A stretch of DNA of 64,000 bases from Kwoniella bestiolae CBS 10118 (Eukaryota > Basidiomycota > Tremellomycetes > Tremellales > Cryptococcaceae). The notes under the pieces were generated by a model. It saw only the letters and a program-made list of their open reading frames with translations, searched no databases and had not been told where the DNA came from. This document shows, piece after piece, positions 38,547-50,863 of this stretch. The translations under genes were made by a program, and so were the position numbers. The stretch covers positions 1,984,001 to 2,048,000 of the forward strand of contig NC_089241.1 in NCBI RefSeq assembly GCF_000512585.2, in the 5' to 3' direction. Each line of letters opens with the position of its first letter. The first letter of the stretch is position 1.

Positions 38547-41500
38547 CTATCTAACCAACAAAGGCGACCTAACTTCCCCTTCCCCCTCTCCCTCCTCCTT
38601 TCCCTTCATTTTACCTTTTCTCTTCTGATCGAGCTCGGGCTCGGGCTGATCAACAACAGCCACCAAATTATGATACCTTCCCAACTCCAGCATCTCCCCT
38701 TGGGCGACACCGTTCTTATCCCTGGGAAGCCAGATGACCGGTACGGGGACAATCATTTCCAGAGGGTACATTAGACCATTGATGGAAGTAAGATTCTCTG
38801 TAAAATACTTGATATCCTTCTCTTTCTCTTCACTTGTTCCCTGACCTTGTGAATTCGACCTCGAGATATTGGTAGGCTTAAGATAAGAGCACCGCTCCGT
38901 CTGTAGTAAATCGTCTATCCGTTCGATTGGGATGGGTAATGGAAAATGATCGGGTAATCTCCCATAACCAGGTAAAAGCGCTGTCACCCGATTCAAAAGC
39001 GATAAATCAGATTGACGAGATTGTCTAGCCATGCCCTCTTCGGTACGGTCTCGAATCCGCATCGTAACGGCCAGCTCGTCCAATGCCTTTCTAGTATTCC
39101 CATTCAGATTCCTCCGTCGCTTCTCTCGATACCTCAATATAGTCAACCCCTCACTTATCGCCACAACCACCACCGCCACGCCTATACTAACTCCGCCGAT
39201 GGCCCATTCATCCCTACTTAATAATATCAGACCATAAAGCAATGGCTGAAATCCCAAGATCCAGCCGAATCGTCTGACAGTCCATAGCGCCAGGATGGTA
39301 CCGGTGTGTCCAGCGGAAGTATCTACGAAAACGTGCTCGATCATATATCGATTAGCGATGAATGAGAGGTAGAGCAGTACGATGATGGGGATGGAGAGTA
39401 AGGGGAAGATGAATAGGAGAGTCGAGGCGTAGAATACTTCTAGGAGGCAGGGGGCCATACCCATTGCTGGGGAGTATGCAGGTGGTGTGAACACTATCCG
39501 CACAGATGATGTTAGCAATGGTATCGAATATAACGCCTTGGAGCACAATGAGAAATCTGGTCACTCACATCGATATTTCTTTCTTGGAGTTATGGCTTTC
39601 CTCCTTTGTTTGAAATACTTGAACAGCCGATGTCCTTGTAAAAGGTATAATGCTGGCAAGACAAAGGCGAGGTTCAAGAGCAGTATGAAAACGAACCAAG
39701 CTGAAAAACATGATGATCAGTAAGCTGATTGTCAGGGACTGCGATTGTGCCGCATCATTCAGCTTACTCGAGAAGACTGCACCGTCACCGACTGTCCTTC
39801 CTTCCTGGACATCCAAGGCGAAACCTTGAACAGCGTACTCCAAAGCGACTACGAGAACAGTCCAGATGATAGTGACCCATAGCTAACAGTAGAAGTCAGA
39901 TATCAGCTACTCGATTTAGGGCAATCGGTAAGGGTAGAAAAACCAGCTCACCAGCAGATAGAATACCCCTTTGTAAGCCAATGCTTTCTGCCGACTTCGC
40001 GAGATACATTGGACATCTTTGGAGAATCCTGTTATGAAGACGATCAACCTTCAAGGATCATCCAAGTGTACGACATGACTTGCCAACTTACGCTCGGTCA
40101 GGACCGCTGCCACCCCCACTATCAAAGATAACACCACAGCAGGGACCAGACCTTCCACCACCCCCGACCCGAACCCATCACTTCTCGCCAAAGGGCGCAT
40201 CAACCCCAGATAATGAGAGAAACCAGGCGCAGCGCCGACCGTCAGAGCAAGAAAGGGAATCACTGAGAATCGAAGATAGCCAGATCAGCTTGCCGTTTTC
40301 TATATCCCCAGTGATTCAGCTGAACTCACAAATAACAGAGAGCATTCCTCCCATCGCCAAAACCTTTAACCGGAATTTCCGCTCATCCTTCTTGCTTGTC
40401 AAACCAGCATTCTCCCAAAGTATATCCTCCCTCGTGTACCCCTCTATCAATTCTGCATGGGGTAACCATCTAACCCCTTTACCTACTACTACCCACCCCT
40501 TGATATCAGATTTGGGGCTAGTCGAAGCTATCTCAGCAAACTTCTGCTTCTGCATAGTATCAATCTCCATATTCAATTCCTTGAACCGCGCTCTTGTCTC
40601 TCTGATCGCTGCATAGTGTGCTGCAAGGGGGGACGTACCCTCCCTTGACACTCTATGAGAAGATCGTGTAGGTACTCTGGGTCTTTGTCCAAGTCCTTCA
40701 GGAGAGGATGGACTGGTAGGTGATACAGGCGGTCCAGGACTGGTAGGAGACGATATAATCGGTGTAGTGCTGGTCCCCCTGACGGCCTCTCCACTATGCG
40801 GTGGATCACTCGATGTTACACCACCATCGCTCACCCGTCCTTCAAGGGAAGTTTCGGGCGTAGTACCCAGCTCAGCGGTATTTTCAGATTGTGGACTAGG
40901 GTCGGGAACCCAATTGCCCGTAGGGTCCATCTTTATTCTTTGGCCTATATCGAACCTACCGCCATACATCGCTGAATCCCTGTTGATCTCTTTGAAGCGC
41001 GAATCGCTTGGCTTGCCCCCTTCGTCAAGATTGAGAGGTGCCGGAATAGGGACGTTGAGTCGTTCGCTGGACTGAGGATGAAATACAGTCGGGATCTTGT
41101 AGAATGATTTGGGGGCTAGGAAATCGTCTGGTGGAGTTGGGCGAGTGGGAGATGAGTTTTTAGTGGATTGGGATTCTGGTTCGCCCTGGGTTTGTAGAAC
41201 ATTGTACAAGATCAGTGACCTTGACCGAGGTAGACTTTTCAAGAGACCGACTCACCTCGTTCCATCCTATCGGTTCCAACACATCTCCATCCGAAGCGGT
41301 ATGAGTTAATTTGAAAGAAGCGATATAATTCGTTTCTGCCACTTCCAACTGTATCAGCACTTCTTCTCGCTCTTTAACTTTCTCCTTCAGATCGGTAGTA
41401 TCCCTGTGCATACCATATCAGCTGTCTAAATAAATGTCAGATCACTGTTTATACTCCAGCTTACGGAATAGCAAACATTCCAACAACATCCACTTCTTTC

Positions 41501-42853
41501 TCCTCCTCATCCCTTTTCATCCCAGCTGACCACTCCCTCAACAACCGCCTCACACCATCTTCCGACCTCCCTTTCCAGCCTCCTGCATCTTGCGAAGAAA
41601 TAAACACCATCTCCATCTTCACGTCCTATTTTCGAATCCCTTCTTCGACCTCATCAACGAAGCGTATGTTCTAGCAATGACGAACAAACCTCCTCCACAA
41701 GCTAGTACCGCAAGAACTACCAGGATGATTATCAATCTGACTCTTGCAGAGGATATGGCAGGTGCGATCGTCGAGCTTAATGATCGGGAAGCCAACATCA
41801 TTCGTAGAGTATTGGAGGTAGCTGTTGAATCTGGACTTGGATCTAGAGCATTCAGCAGACGAAGTAGGGATAGATCAGTCAATGTGCCTAATCTCCCTCC
41901 GAGGGTGTTGGGTGGGGAGGTTTCGCTAAGACAAGGCGCGCCAGCTATGATCATCGGTAAGACGCCTCCTAATGCCAGTAGGGAGATCAGAGCAGAAAGT
42001 TTCAGACCGGCGAAGAGGACGGAGAGTGACGAGGCGCCTTCTGAGAGGGTGTTGGAAGGTAGATGGAGAAATGGAAGTAGGAATGTAAGGAATGTCCATT
42101 TGGGAGGTCGGAATCTATGTGGGATTAGCTTGGATGCTCCATCTTGGAGAGACGATAATCGTGAAAGCTGACTCACTCTTGGGATATTGCCCATGTCCTC
42201 GGTGCGTATAAACCCGGTATTCTCTTCTTCAAGATCAACCATAATATCCAGAGTATCCAACCAAGTATCAGCCCCGATCCCAACCCAGCTGCTACACCCC
42301 ATCCTTGCCAGTCCCAATCTCCCGCACAGGTGTTGATAGAGCTTGGGTCGGTGATAGCACTGGCTCGCTGGGTCGGTATATGAGCGATTGTATCTGAGGA
42401 GTGGGTCTGTGTTGACGTGGGAGTGGGGGTGGCGAGAGTAGGAGAGGGAGTGCTTGGAACAGTGGTTGTTCTTAGCATGGTAGTTGCGAAAGTGGTACTA
42501 TCTGAGGTGTAAGTGGAAATCACCTGTGTAGTGATAGTCTCCATGCTACCGGTGCTAATGGAAGCTGACGCGGCGGACAGAGCACTACTTGACGCTTCAG
42601 CGAGTTGAGACGAAAGTATCGCAGCGCACTCTGGGATATTCTGATATATCCCTGTTGGGGGTTGGACCGGTCCAGTGGAAGCTGCTGAGTCGTATGATAC
42701 TCTTGCGGTTGTAAAGAAGGAAGCGGTGTACCATTCTGGTTCCCAAGACAAGGTCTCATCTCCGCATAAGTAAAAATGTCGTCGATGAGGTACATGGTGA
42801 AGGAGTGAGGGAGCGGTCGTTATTATAGGATTATATATTGTTGTTGAGGTCAT
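38547..42853 (-). CDS. CSC1/OSCA/TMEM63-family cation channel, with apparent frame break
   Basis: Predicted stress-gated, calcium-permeable membrane channel (RSN1_TM, PHM7_cyt and RSN1_7TM domains). The N-terminus is Ser/Thr-rich and extracellular, then comes the first membrane segment (GLGSGLILGWILWILWLIL) followed by the family hallmark RIPGLYAPRTW. Splicing of GAGTGAGT to CATAG joins SQE to FRPPKWTFLTFL. Two more membrane segments flank LTDLSLLRLLNALD. Next is a cytosolic region with MEMVFISSQDAGGWKG and REDILWENAGLTSKKDERKF, then the multi-pass core with FTPPAYSPAMGMAPCLLEV and YMIEHVFVDTSAGHTG, and a charged tail ending SPLLVR. Between FENRT and KMEMV the frame shifts: a TGA at 41619-41621 stops the first frame and the second continues from 41616. 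No good intron bridges them. One missing base would restore the reading, so this is either an assembly error or a pseudogene. Confidence 0.8.
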
Positions 42854-43409
42854 TCTACTTTTTGAGTTTTATGTATAGTACTTTAGATCGAGAGATTGAA
42901 GTTGAATATATAAATGAGTGTGTTATCTTTTCAGGCAGTCGATGCATGTGGTCTGGTTGGTAGGTATCTGCGGTAGGTGTTACAGGAATGGTAAACAAGG
43001 TGGCTAAAGGATGTCGTTCCTTCCTGAAAGTCGACTTCCGAGGTCGAAGCTGTGTTCTGGATGGTATCGCATCACTCGTCCTCGTTGTTGACCATGGTAG
43101 GCGAGTATGGCATCAATAATGATAATGGTATTCCTAACAAACAGAGCACAAGATAATAGGTCAATATTCGCGAGTGTAAGCGATAAGTCAGTATAAGTAG
43201 TGATTTAGCAGGTAGATGAGAAACACCAGTGATGATACGAGTACCAGCAAAGGAGATGAGCAACACCAAAGGATCACATCAAACAATCAATCAAACAACG
43301 CACTGACCACCGACTCATAGCATCATACATCATAGATCGTAGCATAGGCACAACAGCCCATTATATTCGCACAGATCTCTTTGCATGTTTAGCTAGCGAT
43401 CAGTACTCG

Positions 43410-43766
43410 CTAGATGACTTCCACCTCGGTGCTCCCACTCCTGCTTCGGTCCAGAACATGAGAACATTTTTCAAGCTCGATGGTGAATTGATCGTTGCAT
43501 CTCTGAGGACGACCACACAACAAGTCACACGTCAGATCTGAAACGCAACGACAGAAAAAAACCAACGACGCACGGATCGTCACCTCATCGAGTGGCTTCA
43601 TTCCTTCGTTCAGGCACGTCATGATGTCTAGCCACGCGATGGTAATCCCAAAGTCGCAATTAATGTTCACATCTTCGCATCTGAATTGACCAGTACGAGT
43701 AAGATACTGTAGACACAGGGAGCATCTCATCCATATGAGTACGACAATGTAATCTCTAGCTTTCAA
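43410..43766 (-). CDS. Possible small uncharacterised protein
   Basis: A 118-codon open frame with mixed, protein-like composition, for example DFGITIAWLDIMTCLNEGMKPLDE and CNDQFTIELEKCSHVL. A 38 bp intron (GTGCGT donor, T-rich tract, CAG acceptor) can be drawn inside it while keeping the frame open. No family is recognised and there is no independent support. It could be chance. Confidence 0.25.
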   Translation of the reverse strand: MKARDYIVVLIWMRCSLCLQYLTRTGQFRCEDVNINCDFGITIAWLDIMTCLNEGMKPLDEVTIRASLVFFCRCVSDLTCDLLCGRPQRCNDQFTIELEKCSHVLDRSRSGSTEVEVI

Positions 43767-43785
43767 TACTCAGAGCTCAGCAGCT

Positions 43786-43853
43786 CATCCATCCATCCAT
43801 CCATCCATCCATCCATCCATCCATCCATCCATCCATCCATCCATCCATCCATC
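43786..43853. repeat. (CATC)n microsatellite, about 17 copies
   Basis: Nearly perfect tandem CATC/ATCC for 68 bp, ending 12 bp before the ATG of the ORF at 43866, so it would lie in that gene's leader. On the minus strand it reads as repeated DGWM codons in one frame, which is a shadow. Confidence 0.95.
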
Positions 43854-43865
43854 TCTCTCTTCACA

Positions 43866-44207
43866 ATGGCATGCGTAAACATGCGATTAATCATGAAATC
43901 CCTCCAATCGCACTTCACCCCGACCGTTAACCGAGAAATCGCAGCGTTCGAAAATTCCTTTCCAGACAATACATACCAAGTCATGTCGATGGGTGATGAT
44001 CCCCGTGTGCTGGTGTTCGCTGCGTATTACTGCGATGTCGAGGAAGAGTCGACAGTCGCACATCCGAATGATACCCTGTATGCGAAGAGGGAGTTTAGAG
44101 CGGAAAGTGATATTACGGAGAGTTTCGGGGCGTATCAGAATGCGTTGTTGGGCATTTGCGGGGATGACGAGGACGCTCATAAGCTGGGTAAAGGGGGTGA
44201 GGCATGA
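43866..44207 (+). CDS. Small uncharacterised protein
   Basis: An intronless 113-residue frame starting MACVNMRLIMKSL. It has a mixed ordered-protein composition, with FTPTVNREIAAFENSFPDNTY, DDPRVLVFAAYYCDVEEES and an acidic C-terminus. Its codon use looks like that of its neighbours. I recognise no family. It sits alone between the CSC1-like promoter and the convergent MTR4 gene, directly after the CATC repeat. It may be a real small gene or the main exon of one. Confidence 0.5.
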   Translation: MACVNMRLIMKSLQSHFTPTVNREIAAFENSFPDNTYQVMSMGDDPRVLVFAAYYCDVEEESTVAHPNDTLYAKREFRAESDITESFGAYQNALLGICGDDEDAHKLGKGGEA

Positions 44208-44443
44208 ATGCTGCCGAGTGAGTGAATACACCTCAGCGGAAGGTATACTGCTCGGACAGAGCTGATCTCCTCGGGCAGATGTTCGTAACAAGCCAGTCGA
44301 TGGGATACATCAATGATGTGCAATCCCAGATAGATTTACTATATGCATGCTGTATCTAGAAATGATTGACAAGAAGCTAGAATCTAATTCTAATATACAT
44401 GAACCGACAGAACTCGACGCCACATGACCCTTCTTGTGCAAGC

Positions 44444-47400
44444 TTACAAGTACAATCTACACCGTATCAAACCAAACCAAATTAGCAACTCCTATCACAA
44501 TGTACGTAAGTAAGCGGTAGACAACTCACGAAGGGTTGAACACCACTGTATTGGGTCTCTCCAACAGCTCCATACTCTTCCCAAACTTCTCTTCCAGCTC
44601 TGTATTTCCAATAGCGTGCGCAGCCTGACCCATCTGTCGGATCAGTTCCTGTAATCTCCTGAAACATCTGATGATGGATCCTTCGAATATGTCTGTGAGC
44701 TGTATCGTATAATGGTATATCAGTATTGCACCCTTCAACTACCCAAAATAGGTATATAACGAGATATGATGTATCTTTTCGACAGTCAATGACATATTTT
44801 TCCCAAAGCGCAATACCTCTTAGATCACTGCGAGAAGAAGTATGATCCACCCGACTCACATTACAGATATCACTAAACTTGGCTCCCTTGCACCACTGCA
44901 AAACCGCATCCATCATCTCCACCTTGAAGCTCTGGATATACTCCTCCTCCACAATGGGTATACCAGATTCGTTTGAGATCTTCGCTATTCTCCTGGCTGT
45001 CTCCTGAAGTACTCGGAGGGGAGATGCTAGTTCCTCTTTCAAACGCACTTTGGCCTCGGACTGGGTTGATGAGAGAGTATATTAGCAAAATATCGAAAGA
45101 CACATCACCAGAATCCAAACAAGGAAGGAGATGAAGGGAACGAGAAGTCCATCTTGTAATTGCCAATGGCAACGAGGCAGCAACTTCTTTATTTAATAGA
45201 AACCGAAATGAAGACTGAACTCACCTTCTCCTGGAAAACAAAACAACTCAAAACAGCCGCACACTGCTCAGGGCTTAAATCATTAAACGTCCCCCCAAAC
45301 ATCATCTCAGTCAACATCAGCTCATCTCCCGTCGAGATCTCACACGCCACCCTCCCCTTCATCTCCACAACATCATCGGAAGTTGTGAATCCCAACCTCC
45401 TCAACACCCTCTTACGCGATTTCAACTCTTCAAGCTGGAGGATATCGTGTACGGAGTTTATTTTCCTCTTGAGCTGTTTGACGGCGTTGATGGATTCTTG
45501 CTTTTTGTCGTAGAGGTCGTACAGCCTCGGAAGGTCTCTGGAGGTTGTTATTGATAGAGAGGAGAGTCGTTGTTCGAGGATTGCGATTTTCTACATTGCA
45601 TCAACAACAGATGTAATCAGCTTACCTCATCTTGGAATGATCTTATTGTCGTTGTCTGAAGATCCAACATTGTAGACAAGGGAAGGTCACACCCACCTTC
45701 ACCAACTCCTTGAAACTCTTATCCTCAATCCCCATACTCTTAATAGGATCCAAAAGGGGTGGCCCATCTTTCATACGCTTCTTAATCTCTCCAACAGCTT
45801 TGAACGCCGTGTTCTTCTCCGACTGTCCTCTGAGATCTTTGGGCAAGTTGATCCTATACTGCGAGATAGCCTGAACAGTAGTGAGAGAACAAGCTATGAT
45901 GGCTACTTCGCCTTGATCGGTTCCTGTAGGTGGTATCAAAGTGGAGGAAGATCGATCTTTGGGATTTCCAGATGATGTTCCCGAAGCGACTTTGGTGAGG
46001 ACATCGACGATGTATTGTTTTTGAGGTGGGTCGGATTCGGTGAATATGGGTGTTCGGCCCTGATTCAGCGTGGGATATCAGCTTGAGCATGAGTTGTGCG
46101 TACCAACAAGTTCTGTCAACTCACTTTAGGGTTGACCACCTTATTATAAGCTACTACCACACACCATCCAAAGTCCTTATCGCCATCTTTGATCTCCACC
46201 AATCTACCAGCCTGTAAGAATTTCAAACTGTACGAAGGATGCGAAATGACAGCTTGGAAATCTTGGCCTTTCTCTTTCAGCTGTTGTCGAAGGTCGTAAT
46301 ACTCGCTTATCTCGTCGTCTTTCTCTACTATGATGGCATCTCTAGTTTCTTCTGCTTCTTTGAGCTCTGCAAATGATATCTCGTCAGCGTCAGAATAACC
46401 TTATTCCCCAGTAATATAGCATTTCCTTTCTCGTACATCCCATGCGAGTCTTCCCCCAAATGTCATTGATGACACACTTTGAACAATGATATTCAGGAGA
46501 GAGAGGAAGAAGCAAGACAAACTTACGTTTCTCCAAAACAGGCACACTCATGCTATTCTGAAACTGGAAGAAACACCTCTCCAACATATATTCCGGACTG
46601 ACACCCTCAACCCTCATAAGGTTGATAATCATATTATAACCGAGATGGAAAGCCGAATCCAATCTGTCCGCCTGACCTTTCACCATCCCTTTGGCAGCAT
46701 CCGGTTCGATCTTCTCATCACACATCATGATTACTATTCCTCGGGCATCGAGACCTCTTCGTCCGGCCCGACCTGACATTTGGATGTATTCCTGTTGCAC
46801 CGGATAAAGATTATCAGTGACACTCCCCTTTACCTCCTTCAACAAACCAGCACTGTCAAACATCAAAAGGTAAAGTAGTATGATGGTAATGTAGTATGAT
46901 GGCAATGTAGTATGATGGTGATGTAGTTTGATGGTAATGTAGTATGATGATAATGTAGTATGATTAAAGTAGTATGATTAAATCCGCGAGAGAAGGAAAA
47001 TCACTCACACCACCAGACAAATTCCTAAAATCTTTCCCATCAAACTTCCTAACACTAGTAAACACAACAGTCTTCGCAGGCATGTTCAACCCAATCGAGA
47101 AAGTCTCAGTAGCGAACAGAGCTTTAATCAATCCCTCCTGGAATAAAATCTCAATAACCTCTTTCAAAATAGGTAACAAACCACCATGATGGATTCCAAT
47201 ACCCCTCTTGAGTAAGGGTAGGATCCCTTCGATCTGGGATAACTTCTTATCGTCCTCTGATAAGCCGCTAATGGCATTTTCGAATACCTGTTGAACAGTC
47301 GAAGCTTCGTCGGGGGTATTGAAATCGAATTTCTGCATTTGCATAGCCAGATCTTCACATTCCCTCTTGGAGAAGGCGAATATGATGACAGGGTTGAGGT

Positions 47401-49008
47401 TTCTTCGCATGATCAGGGTTACGATCTTGTAAATATCGGATTTTTCACCTTTTTCGTTCAAATGAAAACCGAATGAGCTGATTTCATTTCAGGCGCCTTC
47501 AGGAGGATAGTAGCTCACCTTTCATAGCTCCACCTTTCCTGGTCTTATTCCCCTTCCTGCCCTTTCCACTATTCGGATCGGCAGAATCTTCCCCTTGTCC
47601 CGCTGCCAGCGCAGCCATGGCTTTCTGGAAATTGTCTTCTCTGAAATTACTTCTCTCATCCACTACTAGGTAGATACCTTCTGATCCGGCGGGGAAGAGA
47701 TAGTGTTGCAATGGAGTTGGACGGAAATCTGTGTATACGACATGACATGGCTGCTCGTGTGTTGACGTTATCCATTCTGCGAATTCCATGGAGTTGGGGA
47801 TCGTAGCCGAGAGGAAGACATATCGGACTGTATGAGGGAGAAGGATGATGGTCTCTTCCCAGACGACACCTCGTTCTATGTGTCACATGAGAGATGTCAG
47901 ATTTTCTCTCTTGATCTTGGCTACTCGTACAGCAACGAGAGAGGGACTCAAGAAGCCATTACCTCCGAGAAGAAAATGGATGATGTTAAGGGGAAACCCG
48001 CAACTCACCCTTGTCTCGCATATAATGCACCTCATCAAATACAACCCACGCTACCTCCCTCATGACCTCTGATCCTCTGTACAACATCGATCGCAGAATT
48101 TCCGTTGTCATAACTAAACACGAAGCGGTAGGGTTGATAGTGACATCTCCAGTCATCAATCCCACATCACCAAACGTTTCCAAGAATTCTCGGTATTTCT
48201 GATTAGACAGTGCCTACACAGACATGCACATATAAGGTCCTTTCTTTTGACTTGGTCGTGATGGCTTAGCTTACCTTGATGGGACTCGTATATACTACTC
48301 TTCTTCCTTCCTTCAGACAAGTTGCAATCGCAAACTCAGCTACGACCGTCTTACCCGCCGATGTATGTGCCGATACGAGCACAGACTCATTACGCTCTAT
48401 ACAAGACGTAGCGACGAATTGGAAAGGATCTAAGGTGAATTTGTATTCTCTTGCTGGTGGGTCATTTCGCTTGTGCTGGGAAATAGGGATGTATGGGTAA
48501 TTTGGTGGGACGGCAACTTGATGACGGACCTGTATGATCGAAGGCTCAGCACTTCGTCCCAAAGACATGACATACGTAGAGGTGACCGCTAACTTACCTG
48601 ATGAACCAACTTCATCTTCCCCTCCTCACCCGCAGCAGCTCCATCAAGACCCTTGGAAGCTTCCACCTCCCTCTCAGCCTCGGTCTCAAATTCATCAGCC
48701 TTGACCACCGTCGCACCTTCCACATCCTGTCCATTTTCCGTCTGACCCTCCAGCACTTCCATCGGATCTCCAGTCTTCGATGATGATCCTACACCAGAAT
48801 CTAACATGTCCATAGCATCTCCTCCCGCTTGAGCCGTCTCATCTTCTTCGACTTCTTCCTCTTGGACATCATCGATTTCATCTATCCTTGCTGACTTGAC
48901 GGGTCGATCGGACGTCTCAGCACTTCGTTCTTTGACATTTCGTTTTCTGTGTTTCTTCTCTCTTGGTGTGGATGGTCCAGCGGATGAGCTGGGGTCTTTT
49001 GGTGCCAT
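44444..49008 (-). CDS. MTR4: MTR4, exosome-associated DExH RNA helicase
   Basis: Ski2-like 3'-5' RNA helicase of the TRAMP complex that feeds nuclear RNAs to the exosome. The N-terminus is acidic and disordered. The helicase core is complete: Walker A SAHTSAGKTVVAEFA, YTSPIKALSNQKYREF, GLMTGDVTINP, DExH as FDEVHYM, FLSATIPN, FAFSKRECEDLA, GIGIHHGGLLP, FATETFSIGLNMPA, and QMSGRAGRRGLD. The arch (KOW) region has GDKDFGWCVVVAYNK and the C-terminal DSHCT domain follows. An acidic/basic insert rich in Gly and Lys (KGRKGNKTRKGG) lies between the RecA domains. A 13 nt last exon (44444-44456) after an intron at 44457-44529 restores the conserved C-terminal SLYL; without it the frame would end at NPS. 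One intron (46792-47008) is enlarged by a 16 bp repeat. The start MAPKD is used; an ATG at 49104 extends the frame but is less likely. Confidence 0.95.
46875..46982 (-). repeat. 16 bp minisatellite inside an MTR4 intron
   Basis: Five units of GTAGTATGATGGTAAT with one to three changes (46875-46954), then two 14 bp units ending TTAAA (46955-46982). The array makes up half of the 217 bp intron between LSGG and EYIQMSG, while most other introns here are 50-90 bp. Confidence 0.9.
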
Positions 49009-49328
49009 GTTTGTGTATGAGTATGACTCCTCGCCATGTAAATGTTGAAGTAGCAGATCAGAATTATTGAAATAATCAACAGCAAAAGCATCCTCCATCC
49101 ACAATTCCTAGGTGAATGTCTTTGTATCACGTGATACGAGCATGGTTTTTATCGGGATGCACGGATAAATTCGGTTCAAGGATGAAATGAAAGGAGTCAA
49201 ATTGCCACTGTACAAGTGATTTCCATACGAGTAATCCAGAAAAAAAGTTGTTCTTCGTCATTCCTTGAATCAGTCCAACATCTTGTAACATATATCATAT
49301 AGCTCAACACCCTCATCCACCAAACATC
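49009..49328. promoter_or_regulatory. Divergent promoter, MTR4 / TIM23
   Basis: The 320 bp between opposite start codons carries no recognised element. Confidence 0.4.
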
Positions 49329-50465
49329 ATGTCATTCTTATCAGGTCTATTCGGCGGTTCACCCGAACCAGTAGAGAAAGAACCATCAGCCTCTGCAGAG
49401 TTATTCAACTCTACGACATTCCGATCAAATGTCGAACCCTCCTCTTCATCCTCTTCCTCTGCTTCTTCCTCCTCATCGATACCTCAACCACCCACCAATA
49501 CATCTCCAGTCCCTACCCCACCCGCTCCAACAGCATTAGATGCCTTTGGTACTGCCTTTGATCCCGCTCGATTACATCCCTTAGCTGGGTTGAGCGAGAA
49601 CTTGGAATTGTTGCAGCTGGATGAAGATAAATTGAATGATATTGAGGGGTCGGCTTCGGTCCTGCCTTCCAGAGGGTGGACGGACGATCTGTGTGTGGGG
49701 ACGGGTACGACGTATCTTTCAGGTGAGTGCTGGCTTTGTTATTACAGGGATTCATCTCCTTGTCATCTCTTTCGGTACTGTGTATTTTTGTGCAGAAGGG
49801 TTTCATTTCATCGCCTTTCACCTTCTCACTTGTTTTTGGTTGTACCGACCATTTTGTCCGAGCCATGCTGATCATATCATCACCTCCCAGGTCTCCTCGT
49901 CGGTGGTATGTGGGGTGCCAAAGAGGGTCTAAGTCGACCACTAGGTAACAACCCTTCAATGAAATTACGAATCAACAGTATCCTGAATGGATGCACGAGA
50001 AGAGGTAGTTTCACTGGTAACTCGCTGGGTGTTTTGGGTGAGTCAGAGCGTGTCAAAATGTTCACACAAAAACCAATCTCGCTACACTATCATGCATACC
50101 TGCTTTTGGACTCAATCAGCTAATCATTCAATCTTGTAATCTTAGCCATTTTCTACAATCTCGCCAACTCCTCTTTGGACAGTATAAGAGGAAGACACGA
50201 TACCTACAATGTACTTGGTGCTGCTGCATTGAGCGGAGCCATCTTCAAGTCCACTGGTGAGTATCCATCTTCATTTAGACTTGTTCGCCATCATTTCAAC
50301 TCACTAGCGGAAATACACGAAAGCCACGAAAATTATATCTTGAAAGTGATACATCAGCTGACACCGTGTACCTCCCCCACAGCCGGTGTCAGACCAGCAT
50401 TGGTAGGCGCAAGTATCATGACCGCCGCCGCAGGTGCATGGTCAGCCTTCAAGAACACCGTTTAA
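49329..50465 (+). CDS. TIM23: TIM23, mitochondrial inner-membrane translocase channel subunit
   Basis: Core subunit of the presequence translocase of the mitochondrial inner membrane. The start MSFLSGLFGG leads a Ser/Pro-rich intermembrane-space domain with FDPARLHPLAGLSENLELLQL, as in fungal Tim23. After an intron the Tim17/Tim22/Tim23 core follows: GLLVGGMWGAKEGLSRPLG, LRINSILNGCTRRGSFTGNSLGVLAIFYNL, SIRGRHDTYNVLGAAALSGAIFKST, and AGVRPALVGASIMTAAAGAWSAF. Four membrane segments with GxxxG-type spacing are visible. The start and stop frame the conserved domains exactly. Confidence 0.95.
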
Positions 50466-50863
50466 GCTATACTTCACTGCAAAATCTATCCCTCAACAGC
50501 AAAATCAGAATCCCTTTCGTGATATTCCAAAAGTGGTGAAGCCGACACAAGTTAGATGATAAAAGCAGAATATACCCCAAGGAGAAAGACTGTATTGTAT
50601 TTTATGGTTCCTCTTTTCCTTATATAACGACATGATCCTGGAATGGAATGGGATTTATATATTTTATCGGCTTCAGGATACTATTGCATGCATAACAACC
50701 TCTTCTCAATGGCTATGGCTATCACCGACGATAAAGTCTACTGACTTGATGTGCACCGATTGGGGCTGACAAATACGATGTTCATAGAACCATTCTCCGT
50801 CCAAATCCCTACTGACAAAATATGAGGTGTGTAACGCCGTTCTACCGCAGCAGAATCTACCGA
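50466..50863. other. Convergent 3' region, TIM23 / Ser-Thr-rich membrane protein
   Basis: Lies between two stop codons, with no other feature recognised. Confidence 0.4.

Larger units (their letters stand above)
42854..43865. other. Intergenic region with possible small minus-strand gene
   Basis: This 1 kb stretch holds the CSC1-like promoter, a possible short minus-strand gene (43410-43766) and an ATCC microsatellite. Apart from these nothing is recognised. Confidence 0.4.

Noticed and set aside
43763..43984. Minus-strand frame with repeated DGWM
   Set aside because: It is only the translation of the CATC microsatellite.
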